Source: an uncultured Collinsella sp. (GTDB taxonomy: Bacteria; Actinomycetota; Coriobacteriia; Coriobacteriales; Coriobacteriaceae). Taken from it: a stretch of 64,000 nucleotides of DNA. The position numbers and the translations under genes are program-made. The notes below the pieces were generated by a model. The model searched no databases. It was not told where the DNA came from and saw only the letters and a program-made list of their open reading frames with translations. Below, piece after piece: positions 38,479-47,499 of this stretch (position 1 is the first letter of the stretch; the number at the start of each line of letters is the position of its first letter). The stretch lies in the NCBI GenBank assembly GCA_900751695.1, contig CAADSS010000011.1, positions 4,858 through 68,857 on the forward strand, in the 5' to 3' direction.

Positions 38479-39624
38479 ATGAACAGGCTTTTCGACAAAT
38501 CGATCGTGCTGGCGTGCTGTATTGCGGCCGCCATGGGTCTTGCTGTGGATGCCCGCATGGTCGCGGCGTTTTGCCTTGGCGTTATTGCCACCTCGCTGGC
38601 CGAGGTCGCACAGGAGGAACACGCGCGCCGCGCAAGCGAGGCCGCGAGCTACGTCTACATCATCGCGGCCGTCTTCATACCGCCGTTTGTGCCGTTTGCG
38701 CCTCTCGCTCTCTATGACATCGCGCGGCGCGTGCGCCGTGAGCACGCCTGGGTCGCGCTGGGCATTGGCTCCGTCTTTGCCCTTGCGCTCGTCGTGGACC
38801 TTCGCACCGACGCGCTCACCGCCCGAACGCTTCTGCTGACCGCCATCCTTTCGGTTGCCGCCACCTTGCTATCGCTACGTACCGCCCAGCTGGAGCGCGA
38901 GCAGCAGCGCATGCGCCGTACCCGCGACGAACTGCAGGAACGAGCCCTCGCGCTCGAGGCGCGCAACCGTGATCTTGCCGATCGCCAGGACTACGAAGTC
39001 GAGCTCGCGACGCTCGCCGAACGCGCCCGCATCGCGCGCGAGATCCACGATAACGTCGGGCACCAGCTCACGCGTGCCTCACTGCAGGCCGAAGCCTTGC
39101 GCGTGGTCCACGCCGACGAGCCCGGCGTCGCCGCCGATTTCGCCGACGTCAAACGCACGGTTGACGAGGCGCTCCAGCTTGTGCGCACCAGCGTCCACGC
39201 GCTCAACGACAACGCCGTCGACCTTTCCGTGCAGCTCGAACGCATTGTTGAAGGCGCGCGCTCGGACGGCGGCCCGCAGATTGAGCTTGAAGTTTTGGCC
39301 GAGCATGCACCCGCCAACGTCGCCAACTGCTTTGCGGCGGTGCTGCGCGAGGCGCTTTCCAACGCCATGCGCCACGCTTGCGCCCAGACCGTCACCGTAC
39401 GATGCATGGAGCATCCGTCGTTTTACCAGCTCATCGTTACCGATGATGGCGCGGACGCGACCCCGGCGAGCAGCAGCAACGTCGTAGAAGGCATGGGGCT
39501 CGCCTCCATGCGCGAGCGCGTCGAGGCGCTTGGCGGAACCTTCACCGCCGGCCTGCGCGCCGGCGCCCCCGGCTGGCGCGTGTTTGCCACCGTCCCCAAA
39601 CAGCAAGGAGATGAGGACCGATGA
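38479..39624 (+). CDS. Sensor histidine kinase, NarX/LiaS (HisKA_3) type
   Basis: A 381-residue membrane sensor. About five helices occupy residues 8-135, then a coiled coil, then the HisKA_3 box IAREIHDNVGHQLTRA with the phospho-accepting His, then an HATPase domain (VLREALSNAMRHA; GMGLASMRERVEALGG). There is no large outer domain, as in LiaS/BceS-like sensors of membrane stress. Its TGA overlaps the ATG of the regulator gene. It is divergent from the ABC-2 exporter, its likely target. The start at 38479 is preferred; the frame continues upstream. Confidence 0.92.
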   Translation: MNRLFDKSIVLACCIAAAMGLAVDARMVAAFCLGVIATSLAEVAQEEHARRASEAASYVYIIAAVFIPPFVPFAPLALYDIARRVRREHAWVALGIGSVFALALVVDLRTDALTARTLLLTAILSVAATLLSLRTAQLEREQQRMRRTRDELQERALALEARNRDLADRQDYEVELATLAERARIAREIHDNVGHQLTRASLQAEALRVVHADEPGVAADFADVKRTVDEALQLVRTSVHALNDNAVDLSVQLERIVEGARSDGGPQIELEVLAEHAPANVANCFAAVLREALSNAMRHACAQTVTVRCMEHPSFYQLIVTDDGADATPASSSNVVEGMGLASMRERVEALGGTFTAGLRAGAPGWRVFATVPKQQGDEDR

Positions 39625-40250
39625 GGCTCATCGTTATCGACGACGACCGCCTAGTGGTCGATTCGCTCAAGATTATCCTGGGCGCCCAGCCGCAGATCGA
39701 GGTGGTGGGCACCGGCGCCAATGGCGACGCCGCAGTGGCTCTCTATGCCGAACACGCACCCGATATCGCGTTGCTCGACATTCAGATGCCGGGGCGCGAC
39801 GGACTTTCAGCCGCGCGCGAGATCCTTGAGCACGACCCTGCGGCGCGCGTGGTGTTTCTGACGACGTTCTCGGATGACGAGTACATTGTGTCGGCGCTCA
39901 AGCTGGGCGCCCGCGGTTACCTGATCAAGACCGATGTCGCCGCCATTCCGCCAGCGTTGGCGCAGGTCATGGCTGGCAAGCGCGTGCTCGAGGGCAAGGC
40001 GATCGGGGATGTCGACTTTGATGGGGCGGACGCTGAAGCCGGCGCGACCCGCCGGCCCGCGGCCTTTGCCGGTCTGACCGACCGCGAGTTCGAAGTCGCC
40101 GAGCTCATCGCCCGCGGCCTCGACAACAAAGAGATCGCCGCCACCGCCTACATGGGCGAAGGCACCGTGCGCAACCACATCAGCTCAATCCTGGCAAAGA
40201 TGGGCCTGCGCAACCGCACGCAGATCGCTATCGCCTACCTGCGAGGGTAG
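39621..40250 (+). CDS. Response regulator, NarL/LuxR type
   Basis: A 209-residue regulator: receiver domain at 1-120 with D8, D9, phospho-acceptor D53 (LLDIQMPG) and K103, and a C-terminal LuxR helix-turn-helix (LTDREFEVAELIARG; NKEIA; GTVRNHISSILAKMG). It is translated from an ATG that overlaps the kinase stop (ATGA), with AAGGAG upstream. It pairs with the kinase encoded upstream and probably controls the divergent ABC-2 exporter. Confidence 0.96.
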   Translation: MRLIVIDDDRLVVDSLKIILGAQPQIEVVGTGANGDAAVALYAEHAPDIALLDIQMPGRDGLSAAREILEHDPAARVVFLTTFSDDEYIVSALKLGARGYLIKTDVAAIPPALAQVMAGKRVLEGKAIGDVDFDGADAEAGATRRPAAFAGLTDREFEVAELIARGLDNKEIAATAYMGEGTVRNHISSILAKMGLRNRTQIAIAYLRG

Positions 40251-40311
40251 TTGCCCGAAGACCGACCGTTCCGGCATAGCAAAATGGCTGCTACCGATTT
40301 AAGGCCATTTC

Positions 40312-40463
40312 AAAACTATGCCGGTTTACGGGGCCAAACTCAGGACCCCCATCCATACCCGCGTTTTCTGCAAAATGACGGCTCGTCTACCTGCGGTTTT
40401 ATTTTCACGAATATCGGCATGGTTGGAGACTCGTAACTCAGCCCCGTAAACCGGCATAGTTTT
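40312..40463. repeat. Nested inverted-repeat element 1
   Basis: Outer arms at 40312-40334 and 40441-40463 are a perfect 23-bp inverted repeat (AAAACTATGCCGG... / ...CCGGCATAGTTTT). Inside lie CCATACC and a partly matching GGCATGG arm, and the core CTACCTGCGGTTTT. The same build recurs at 40557-40716 and 47500-47650. The gap 40251-40847 holds this element, element 2, a CCGTTTTCCTCCGTC box and the adhesin terminator, and no gene. Confidence 0.85.
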
Positions 40464-40506
40464 GTTCGGGCGGCCCTGGACGAGTGCCTCCGCCAGCCTC
40501 GCGGGA

Positions 40507-40545
40507 CCAAAATGATCCGTTTTCCTCCGTCCCCAAGGGATCAGC
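40507..40545. repeat. AAAATGATCCGTTTTCC box
   Basis: AAAATGATCCGTTTTCCTCC followed by GTCCCCAAGGGATCA. Related boxes lie at 47362-47400 and 47437-47475, and a diverged reverse-oriented one at about 63805-63835. Confidence 0.65.
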
Positions 40546-40556
40546 CGGAACCGCTC

Positions 40557-40716
40557 GCCACGAAATCGGCCCATCTACTACGTTTGACGCGATACCCATG
40601 ACCATACCTTCGTTTTGAACAAAACCACAGGCGTTCTACCTGCGGTTTTGTTTTCGCGTTTTTTGGTATGGTTGGGGGTAAGGGGCTAAACGTAGTAGAT
40701 GGGCCGGTTTCGTGGC
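40557..40716. repeat. Nested inverted-repeat element 2 (different outer arms)
   Basis: Outer arms 40557-40585 and 40688-40716 pair over 29 bp with one mismatch (GGCCCATCTACTACGTTT / AAACGTAGTAGATGGGCC). The middle arms ACCATACC/GGTATGGT and the inner hairpin CAAAACCACAGG/CCTGCGGTTTTG match elements 1 and 3. The core is shared while the outer arms are unrelated. Confidence 0.85.
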
Positions 40717-40730
40717 GCGCCCCCGGCGCA

Positions 40731-40773
40731 TAAAAGCGCCGCCACGGAGGAGGGAGATGCCTCCGTGGCGGCT
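40731..40773 (-). terminator. Terminator of the giant adhesin gene
   Basis: On the minus strand GCCGCCACGGAGG, a 9-nt loop and CCTCCGTGGCGGC are followed by GCTTTTATG, 75 bp past the stop codon. Confidence 0.8.
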
Positions 40774-40847
40774 GGGGGTAGGAGTAGGTCGGAATTTAGC
40801 CCTGCCGGCCGCCCGGGGCCTTTTGGCCCGGGGCGCTGCCAGCGTGC

Positions 40848-43800
40848 CTAGCGCTTACGGATACCCCAGACCAGGGCTCCGACGCCGGCCGTGGCGATGA
40901 CAAATGCCATAAGCAGAGCGGCAGCCTGCTGGTCGCCGGTGGCGGGCAGGAAACCCTTGACCGTCTTAACGATGTTCGTCACGGTCTTGGGCGTGCCGGG
41001 ATCGGGCGTCGGCACGGGCGTCTCGGGCTTCTTGTACGTGTTGTTGAACACGATACCCTCGACGCTCTTGTCGCCCTTGGTAAAGGCAACGTTCGCCTTG
41101 AGGTTGCCCTCGCCGTCGTCGACCACGTTGACGGTCGCGGTAAAGACGGACTTGTCGTAGGTCATACCGGCCTCGTCGCCCTTGACCTCGCTGATGGTGT
41201 AGACGTACGTACCGGGCTCGTCGTACTCGAACTTGTCGAAGTTGATCTTGCCGTCGGCATCGTTGGTAACCGTAGACTCGATGTCCTCGCCAACGAGCTT
41301 AAAGCTAAACTCGTCCTTCTTGAGCTCGCGTCCCTCGAGCACCTTGATGGCGCCGATGGAAACCTGCGTGGGCATGGCGTGATACTTGTTGGTAAAGCCA
41401 GCCGACTCGGTGGTTCCCTCGAGCTTGTGCGTCGCGGTCAGCGTGCCGTCGCCGTTGTCGGAGACGGTGGTCACGACGGTGTAGGTCGTGCCGTCATAGG
41501 TGACGCCCTTGTACAGGCCGAGCGCGTTGGGGCAAGCCTCGCGCAGCGTGTACGTGTGCGTACCGGGCGCCTCGTAGCGGATCGGGCTCAGCGTAACGTT
41601 ACCGTTGGCGTCGTTGGTGCCACTAGCGACAGTCACGCCGTCCTCGAGCAGCTCAAACGTGAACTCGCCAGCTGCAAGGTCGCGGCCGGTCAGACGCTTA
41701 ACCGTCTTGACCTGATCGGTCACGGAAGAATCGGTAGGTGCCACGCCGTACGTGTTGGTGAACGTAAAGGCCGCACCGTCGCCGCCGTCGCGCTTGACGA
41801 TCAGATGTCCGGCACCGTCATCGGTCACGGTGTAGGAAACCTTGCGCGTGGCGTTGGTGTCGTTGGTCACGCCAGGGGCGCTACCGGACTCGGCCACCGT
41901 GTAGGTAAAGGTGTGCGAGCGCGGGGCAGCGGGATCTGCGGGCTCGGACTCGTCGCTGGGCTCGTCGGCGTTGGCATCAGCGTCGGCGTCGGCCTCTTCA
42001 GCCTCTGCCTCGTCGGCCTCAGCCTCGTCAGCTTCGTCTGCCTCGGCCTTATCGGTCGCATCGTCCGTCACGCCCAGGGCGCGGTTGAGGTCCTCGAGCG
42101 TAAAGTGGATCTTGCCAAAGTCCACGTTGCCGGCCGCGTCGTTGGTTGCGGTCGTGCGCTCGGGCATCGGGGCACCCGCCTCGTCAGCGGTCACGGTAAA
42201 GGTAAACTTACCCGCGATGTCGGCCGGGGCCAGGCCCTCGGCTGCCTGGAGCTTCTTGGTGCCGATGAGTGCGGCATCCACGGCCTCGGCGCCGTAGACG
42301 TTTTCGAACAAGGGCTCGACGCCACCGTAGTCGACCGTTGCCGTCAGGGTACCGTCACCGTTGTCGACAACGATAACCTTAAAGCCAAAGCTCCACGTTG
42401 TAGCGGAAACGCCATTCGGCAGCCCGAATAAATCTTCGTAGGCCGTGTAGTTAATGGTCCAAGCGAGCTTACCGTCCTTGTCGGTACGATGGGCAAGCCC
42501 AGCCGCCTCAAGATTGGCAAGCATCTCGGTGTCGTAGTGCAGCGCATCAAAGCTCACATGCCCACCGATATTAGGCTTGAGGTTTTCGTAGCCCACAAGC
42601 TCGCCCTGATAGGCAATGCCGAACCAGAACTCGCCGTCGGCCATCGGACGACCGGTCAGGGTCTTGGTGGCGACAACCTGAGCAGCGGTACCACCAGGCG
42701 TATTGGTCGTAGCGCTGTAGCTGTTGTGGAACGGAACCAGGGCACTCTCGACCTTGTTCTCACCGCTCTTGTGGACCGTCGTATGCGTACCCTCGGGACC
42801 GCCGGAGACGGTCGTCGTGGCGGTAAGCGTACCGGCACCGTCATCGGCGACGGCGATCGTCACGGTACGCACGGCGTCGTCGTAGGTGTAACCGGGCTTG
42901 CCATCATTCTTCTCGGCTACGGTGTACGTGAAGGTCTTGCCGGCGTCAGCCTGCGTAAACTTGACCTCATGGCCAGCCAGGATGTCGATCAGGCCGACCG
43001 TTGCCTCTGCCGTCGCAGGGGACTTGAAGTTGTTGGCTCCGGGCAGCAGGCCAAGCGCGTTGGCCGAGGCCTCGTCGGCAGGCGTCACGGTAAACGTGAA
43101 CTGACCCTCAGTCATAGGACGTCCGGAGAGGCTCTTGCTGAGCTTGAGGCCGCCGGCCGCGGTGTAGTTAAGCTCAGTGCGGTATGTGTTGGTGAAGCGT
43201 CCGTTTTCCTTCTTGGTGACATTGGCGGTCAGCTTGCCCTCGCCGTCCTCAGTCACGGTCACTTCGGCGGTCGCGACATGCCCGTCATACGCCATGCCGG
43301 CCGCGTTACCCGCGTTCTCGCGGATCTCGTACGTGTAGGTTCCGGCAGCCGTGTAGTGGATCTTGCCGAACTTGATGGCGGCGATGCCATCCTTCGCGTA
43401 CTTCTTGCTCACAGTTACGGTTGCGGGATCGGGCAGCGGGGCGCCCTCAGGAGCGGTGATGGTAAAGCTGAACTTGTCCCCCTCAGTCCACTCTCGGCCG
43501 TCAATGGCCTTGCTCAGGCCAAAGTCGAGCTCTGCATCGAGCGGGGTCACATTGTAGGTGTTCTTGAACTCGGCGGGCTCGGTGCCCTTCAGGACATGCT
43601 CGGCCTTGAGGGTGCCGTCGCCGTTGTCGGTGATGGTGGTCTCGATAGTGTACTTGGCGTCGCTGTACGTGATGCCCTTGCTGGTGGTTCCGCCGTTGGC
43701 CTCGCGCAGCGTGTAGGTGTGCTTGCCGGGCTTGTCGTACTTCACGGGGCTCATCGTGATCTTGCCATCGGCGGCGTTCTTGCCGGTGGCGACGACCTTG

Positions 43801-46800
43801 GCGTCCTCGCCCTCGCCCTCGACGAGCTCGAAGGAGAACTCGCCCTCAGCCATGTCGCGGCCGGTCAGGACCTTAGTCGCGGTAATCTGGTCGGTGACAC
43901 TCGTCTCGACAGGCGTCACGTTATAGGTATTGGTGAACGTAAATGCCACATCGCCGTCCGGCTTGTGGGATACGCTCAGATTGCCCTTGCCGTCATCAGT
44001 CACGGTGAAGGAAACCTCGCGCGACAGCTTGGCGTCGTTGGTCACGCCAGCGACCTCGCCGGACTCGGTCACGGTGTAGGTAAAGGTGTGCTCGCGCTTT
44101 TCGGGCTTCTCGCCCAGAGCCTTGTTAATGTCGTCGAGCGTAAAGGTAATCTTGCCAAAGTCGACCTTGCCCTTGGCATCATTGGTAACGCTCGCGTTCG
44201 CGGGCATGGGTGCGCCCTCTTCACCGGTCACGGTAAAGGTGAACTTGCCGGCAATGTCAGCCGGGGTCAGGCCCTTAGGAACCTGCAGATTCTTCTTGCC
44301 CGCAAGCGATGCCTCGGCAGGCGCGGCAGTGTAGGTGTTCACGAACTCGTTGCCGGCATCGCCGTAGACAGCCGTCGCCGTCAGGGTACCATCGCCGTTG
44401 TCGACAACGGTTACACATGCGTCAATTGCCGACACGGTGGCGCTCACGCCCGCAGGCAGCTTGCCGGTCTGCTCGGCAGCAATGTAATGAATGGTCCACG
44501 TCGGTTTGTCTGAGCTAGCATCAAGCGATGCCTTGTCTTCCTCGACCAGCTTGGCGAGCGACTTGGTCGTGTACGTCAGCGGACCGAACTCAACCTTGCC
44601 ACCCTTGTTGGTTGCATCCAGCAGAACCTCGTCGTGCCCCGCATAGCTCAGCGCAAACTTAAATTCGTCATCGGCCATCGGGCGCCCCGTGAGCGTCTTG
44701 GTTGCCTCAAGAGTCAGCGAGGTTTCCGTCTTGGCGCTATAGGTGTTCTTGAACTCGGTCTCGCCCGAGATCTTTTCAACGTCAGCCTTAAGCCCACCCG
44801 TGGCCTTAACCGCCACGGTCACCTTGAACGTGGCAACGTTCTTGCTGTAGGTGATGCCACCAGCGTCGCCCTTGACCTCGCGGACCTCATAGGTGTACTC
44901 GCCCGGCTTGGCATAAGTAATCTTGCCAAAGTTAATGGCTGCCTTGCCCTTGTCGAGATTGGCATTGGTCACGGTCGCGGTCGCGGGTGCGGGCATCGGG
45001 GCGTCATTCTCGGACGTCGCGGAGAGCTCAAACTTAAACTTGTCCGTATCCGTCCACTCGCGACCCTCGAGCACCTTGATCAGGCCAAAGCTCGTCTTGG
45101 TATCCACCGTTGCCGGCGTCACGTTAAAGCTGATCTTGCCGTTGTTGCCCAGGTAGAAATTGACATGCGTCGCGGTCGCCTTGGCGGACACGTTGTTCCA
45201 CTTGGGGTTGAGAACGTCGGTCGCGGTACCAGTGTTGTTGCTGCCCACACTCTCCTTGGTGGTGTGGAGCTCGTCGATAAAGGCTAGGCGCGCGGTTCCC
45301 ACGCTAAACGAAAGGTTGCCGTCCTCGTCAGCAACAATAGCACCGTCAAACTTCGCAGCGTCGCCGCCGATAAACTCGATGACGGCAGAGGCGGGCTTGG
45401 CCTCGCCGTTTTCGCCCTGCTCCTCAAACTCATCCTTGTAGTAATAGGTGCCGGTATCTGCCAGCGAATTCTTTGCAGGCTGCGTGCGGTCCTTGTCCGT
45501 GTAAATAGGGGTCTGTTTCTGGAAGTAGTAGTAGCGGTTGGTGTCGGCCGGCTCAAAGGTCGCAACCGTATTGCCCAGATCGCCGGCAGCCCACTTGTTC
45601 GCGTAGAAATTCACGGTCTTGGCGCCGTTGGCAACGGTCGTATTGTTCTCGATGTAATCCTTGAGCCCCGTTACCTTCTCGGGCGTAAACAGGTTGTCGA
45701 GCGCAGTGCTCTTCACGCTCGAGGTGTACTTCACGCGGATAGGCTGAGCGCTGTCGACCGAAAGCTTGCCGTCTACGGTCTTAAAGTGGCTCAGCGGAAT
45801 CAACGACGCAGGAATGCTGACCGTTACGACATCGCCCTTCTGGGGATTGTCATCACCAGCACGCTGCACGGTAATGAGCAGGTCTTTTGCTTTACCATCG
45901 AACTCGTACGTATCGGTCTTGGTTTCTTTGTTGACCGTCTTGCTCGCCTTGGTAAACGGCGTGCCGTTGATGACGACCTTGGTGAAGCTGTCGACCTGCA
46001 TAAAGTCGCCCAGCTCATCGGTAAACGTGATGTAACCGGACTTGGTCGCGTCGTAGCCCTTATCAATTTCGGTCGGATAAGGCGCCTCCGATGTGATGGC
46101 CTGTGAGATGTCGTCGAAGACCTTCTTGAGCTCTTCGGCATCGGTCGCCGACTTGTAGTAGTCGGATTTTTCCGCGCGTGCACCATGAGCGTCCCATGCC
46201 GTGGCATTGGGGTAGTTGCTCGAAACGGCCTGCATGAACTTGTTCTCTTTTTGGCTTTTTCCCGAATCCTGGATACCAGCACTGGGGTTCGCGCCATCAA
46301 AGATGCCGATGGTATAAACGGTGGCCTTGCCGTCCTTCATATTCTTAGCAGCTGTCACGGCAGCGTTGGCGACACCCGCATCGAATTTATTTTGCTTTGT
46401 TGGCGTACCGTCGGTAAAGAACACAATAATCTTCTTGGCGTCTTTGCGGCCATAAGTGGTAGTGATTTTCTCGGCCAGCTCTAGGCCATAGTCGGCGCGC
46501 GTGGCGCCGGCAGGCTGAATTTGATTAATTGTATTCTTCTTGAGATCATCCGCATTGCCGCCGGAACAGTAGGTCAATTCTTTCATAACCTGGGTGTAAT
46601 TGTAGGAGTACCCTCCGTCGCGATACATATTGTTGCCGATATCGTTGGACTTCTTGCCCGCAAACTTAACAATGGCAACCCTATGCTGCCTATTGACGCC
46701 CTCGATGCTCTCATTTTGTTTTGCGATGGTATCGATAAAGCTGTTCGCAGCACTCTTCAGCGCATCGATACGCTTAGGTGAATCTCCGCCGCCCATATGA

Positions 46801-47183
46801 TCATCCATCGAGCCAGAGGCGTCCAGCACCATCACGATGTCAAGCGGCGTGGTGACTGTCACGGTTGAATTAGACGTCGAGGACATCGCCGAAAGCGTAG
46901 TCAGGAAGTCCGACTCTTCGTTTCCCTCGGTTGCCATGACCGTCTTGTCGGTCCAGATTCGACCGACGTTTTGAGTCGTCACCTTATTGCCGCTGTGGCC
47001 GGCCGCCCATTTTTCCCAGCGTCCGCTGGTGTCGGGGTCGACGACCGGTCCGCTCACCGCCGGTCCGTCCATTCCTGTGCTGGACCTAGCGTTGGCCTCG
47101 GGCAGCATGGCGAATGCTGCGGCTGGCAATACCAGCACTACGGCCAGTATCACCGCCAAGAGACCCCTCGTGTACTTACTCAT
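40848..47183 (-). CDS. Giant LPXTG-anchored surface adhesin (VWA + ten pilin-like isopeptide domains)
   Basis: A 2111-residue secreted wall protein. A signal peptide (1-32) precedes a von Willebrand A domain (~115-365) with an intact MIDAS DASGS (121-125). A linker domain follows to ~690. Then ten Spy0128/FctA-like Thr- and Val-rich domains follow, each ending in an Asn-containing FxNTY-like strand near residues 813, 948, 1084, 1208, 1331, 1486, 1626, 1809, 1931 and 2048. This is typical of self-forming Lys-Asn isopeptide bonds. The C-terminus has LPATG (2079-2083), a helix and RKR, the sortase signal. It resembles a pilus-tip adhesin, but no other pilin or sortase gene is adjacent. ATG follows AGAAGGGAGACGCG. 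Both flanks carry nested inverted repeats. Confidence 0.93.
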   Translation of the reverse strand: MSKYTRGLLAVILAVVLVLPAAAFAMLPEANARSSTGMDGPAVSGPVVDPDTSGRWEKWAAGHSGNKVTTQNVGRIWTDKTVMATEGNEESDFLTTLSAMSSTSNSTVTVTTPLDIVMVLDASGSMDDHMGGGDSPKRIDALKSAANSFIDTIAKQNESIEGVNRQHRVAIVKFAGKKSNDIGNNMYRDGGYSYNYTQVMKELTYCSGGNADDLKKNTINQIQPAGATRADYGLELAEKITTTYGRKDAKKIIVFFTDGTPTKQNKFDAGVANAAVTAAKNMKDGKATVYTIGIFDGANPSAGIQDSGKSQKENKFMQAVSSNYPNATAWDAHGARAEKSDYYKSATDAEELKKVFDDISQAITSEAPYPTEIDKGYDATKSGYITFTDELGDFMQVDSFTKVVINGTPFTKASKTVNKETKTDTYEFDGKAKDLLITVQRAGDDNPQKGDVVTVSIPASLIPLSHFKTVDGKLSVDSAQPIRVKYTSSVKSTALDNLFTPEKVTGLKDYIENNTTVANGAKTVNFYANKWAAGDLGNTVATFEPADTNRYYYFQKQTPIYTDKDRTQPAKNSLADTGTYYYKDEFEEQGENGEAKPASAVIEFIGGDAAKFDGAIVADEDGNLSFSVGTARLAFIDELHTTKESVGSNNTGTATDVLNPKWNNVSAKATATHVNFYLGNNGKISFNVTPATVDTKTSFGLIKVLEGREWTDTDKFKFELSATSENDAPMPAPATATVTNANLDKGKAAINFGKITYAKPGEYTYEVREVKGDAGGITYSKNVATFKVTVAVKATGGLKADVEKISGETEFKNTYSAKTETSLTLEATKTLTGRPMADDEFKFALSYAGHDEVLLDATNKGGKVEFGPLTYTTKSLAKLVEEDKASLDASSDKPTWTIHYIAAEQTGKLPAGVSATVSAIDACVTVVDNGDGTLTATAVYGDAGNEFVNTYTAAPAEASLAGKKNLQVPKGLTPADIAGKFTFTVTGEEGAPMPANASVTNDAKGKVDFGKITFTLDDINKALGEKPEKREHTFTYTVTESGEVAGVTNDAKLSREVSFTVTDDGKGNLSVSHKPDGDVAFTFTNTYNVTPVETSVTDQITATKVLTGRDMAEGEFSFELVEGEGEDAKVVATGKNAADGKITMSPVKYDKPGKHTYTLREANGGTTSKGITYSDAKYTIETTITDNGDGTLKAEHVLKGTEPAEFKNTYNVTPLDAELDFGLSKAIDGREWTEGDKFSFTITAPEGAPLPDPATVTVSKKYAKDGIAAIKFGKIHYTAAGTYTYEIRENAGNAAGMAYDGHVATAEVTVTEDGEGKLTANVTKKENGRFTNTYRTELNYTAAGGLKLSKSLSGRPMTEGQFTFTVTPADEASANALGLLPGANNFKSPATAEATVGLIDILAGHEVKFTQADAGKTFTYTVAEKNDGKPGYTYDDAVRTVTIAVADDGAGTLTATTTVSGGPEGTHTTVHKSGENKVESALVPFHNSYSATTNTPGGTAAQVVATKTLTGRPMADGEFWFGIAYQGELVGYENLKPNIGGHVSFDALHYDTEMLANLEAAGLAHRTDKDGKLAWTINYTAYEDLFGLPNGVSATTWSFGFKVIVVDNGDGTLTATVDYGGVEPLFENVYGAEAVDAALIGTKKLQAAEGLAPADIAGKFTFTVTADEAGAPMPERTTATNDAAGNVDFGKIHFTLEDLNRALGVTDDATDKAEADEADEAEADEAEAEEADADADANADEPSDESEPADPAAPRSHTFTYTVAESGSAPGVTNDTNATRKVSYTVTDDGAGHLIVKRDGGDGAAFTFTNTYGVAPTDSSVTDQVKTVKRLTGRDLAAGEFTFELLEDGVTVASGTNDANGNVTLSPIRYEAPGTHTYTLREACPNALGLYKGVTYDGTTYTVVTTVSDNGDGTLTATHKLEGTTESAGFTNKYHAMPTQVSIGAIKVLEGRELKKDEFSFKLVGEDIESTVTNDADGKINFDKFEYDEPGTYVYTISEVKGDEAGMTYDKSVFTATVNVVDDGEGNLKANVAFTKGDKSVEGIVFNNTYKKPETPVPTPDPGTPKTVTNIVKTVKGFLPATGDQQAAALLMAFVIATAGVGALVWGIRKR

Positions 47184-47235
47184 CGCGTCTCCCTTCTCGC
47201 GGTCTCAGACCTTGCAACAGCCTAAAGTTACGAAA

Positions 47236-47315
47236 TGAGACACAATTTGGGCAGGTGACACACGTTCCAGATTTGATTTTGGGCGTGAGACAAATGTCTC
47301 ACCAAAGTTGAGACA
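47236..47315. promoter_or_regulatory. TGAGACA repeats upstream of the adhesin gene
   Basis: The palindrome GTGAGACA-AA-TGTCTCAC (47285-47302) is flanked by direct TGAGACA words at 47236-47242 and 47309-47315. They lie 50-130 bp upstream of the adhesin start and look like a multi-site operator. Confidence 0.55.
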
Positions 47316-47361
47316 TGAGAGTTTTCGCAGGAAAACGGGTGCGACTCGGAGCCGACAGGCC

Positions 47362-47475
47362 AAAATGATCCGTTTTCCCCCGTCTCCGGGGGCCCATTTC
47401 GTGGCAGACGGGTCACGCGGCAGTCCTCGCAAGGCAAAAATGATTCGTTTTCCTCCGTCCTTGGGGGATCAAGGG
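47362..47475. repeat. Two AAAATGAT(C/T)CGTTTTCC boxes
   Basis: AAAATGATCCGTTTTCCCCC near 47364 and AAAATGATTCGTTTTCCTCC near 47438, each followed by a GTC(T/C)-rich hairpin half. They lie between the adhesin promoter and nested repeat 3. The rest of the gap 47184-47725 holds only these repeats and the operator region. Confidence 0.6.
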
Positions 47476-47499
47476 CTGTTACTGATATGGTGCCATTTC

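Noticed and set aside
42489..44513. 674-codon plus-strand frame antisense to the adhesin
   Set aside because: The repeat structure is a reflection of the adhesin domains; no signal peptide or domain is visible.
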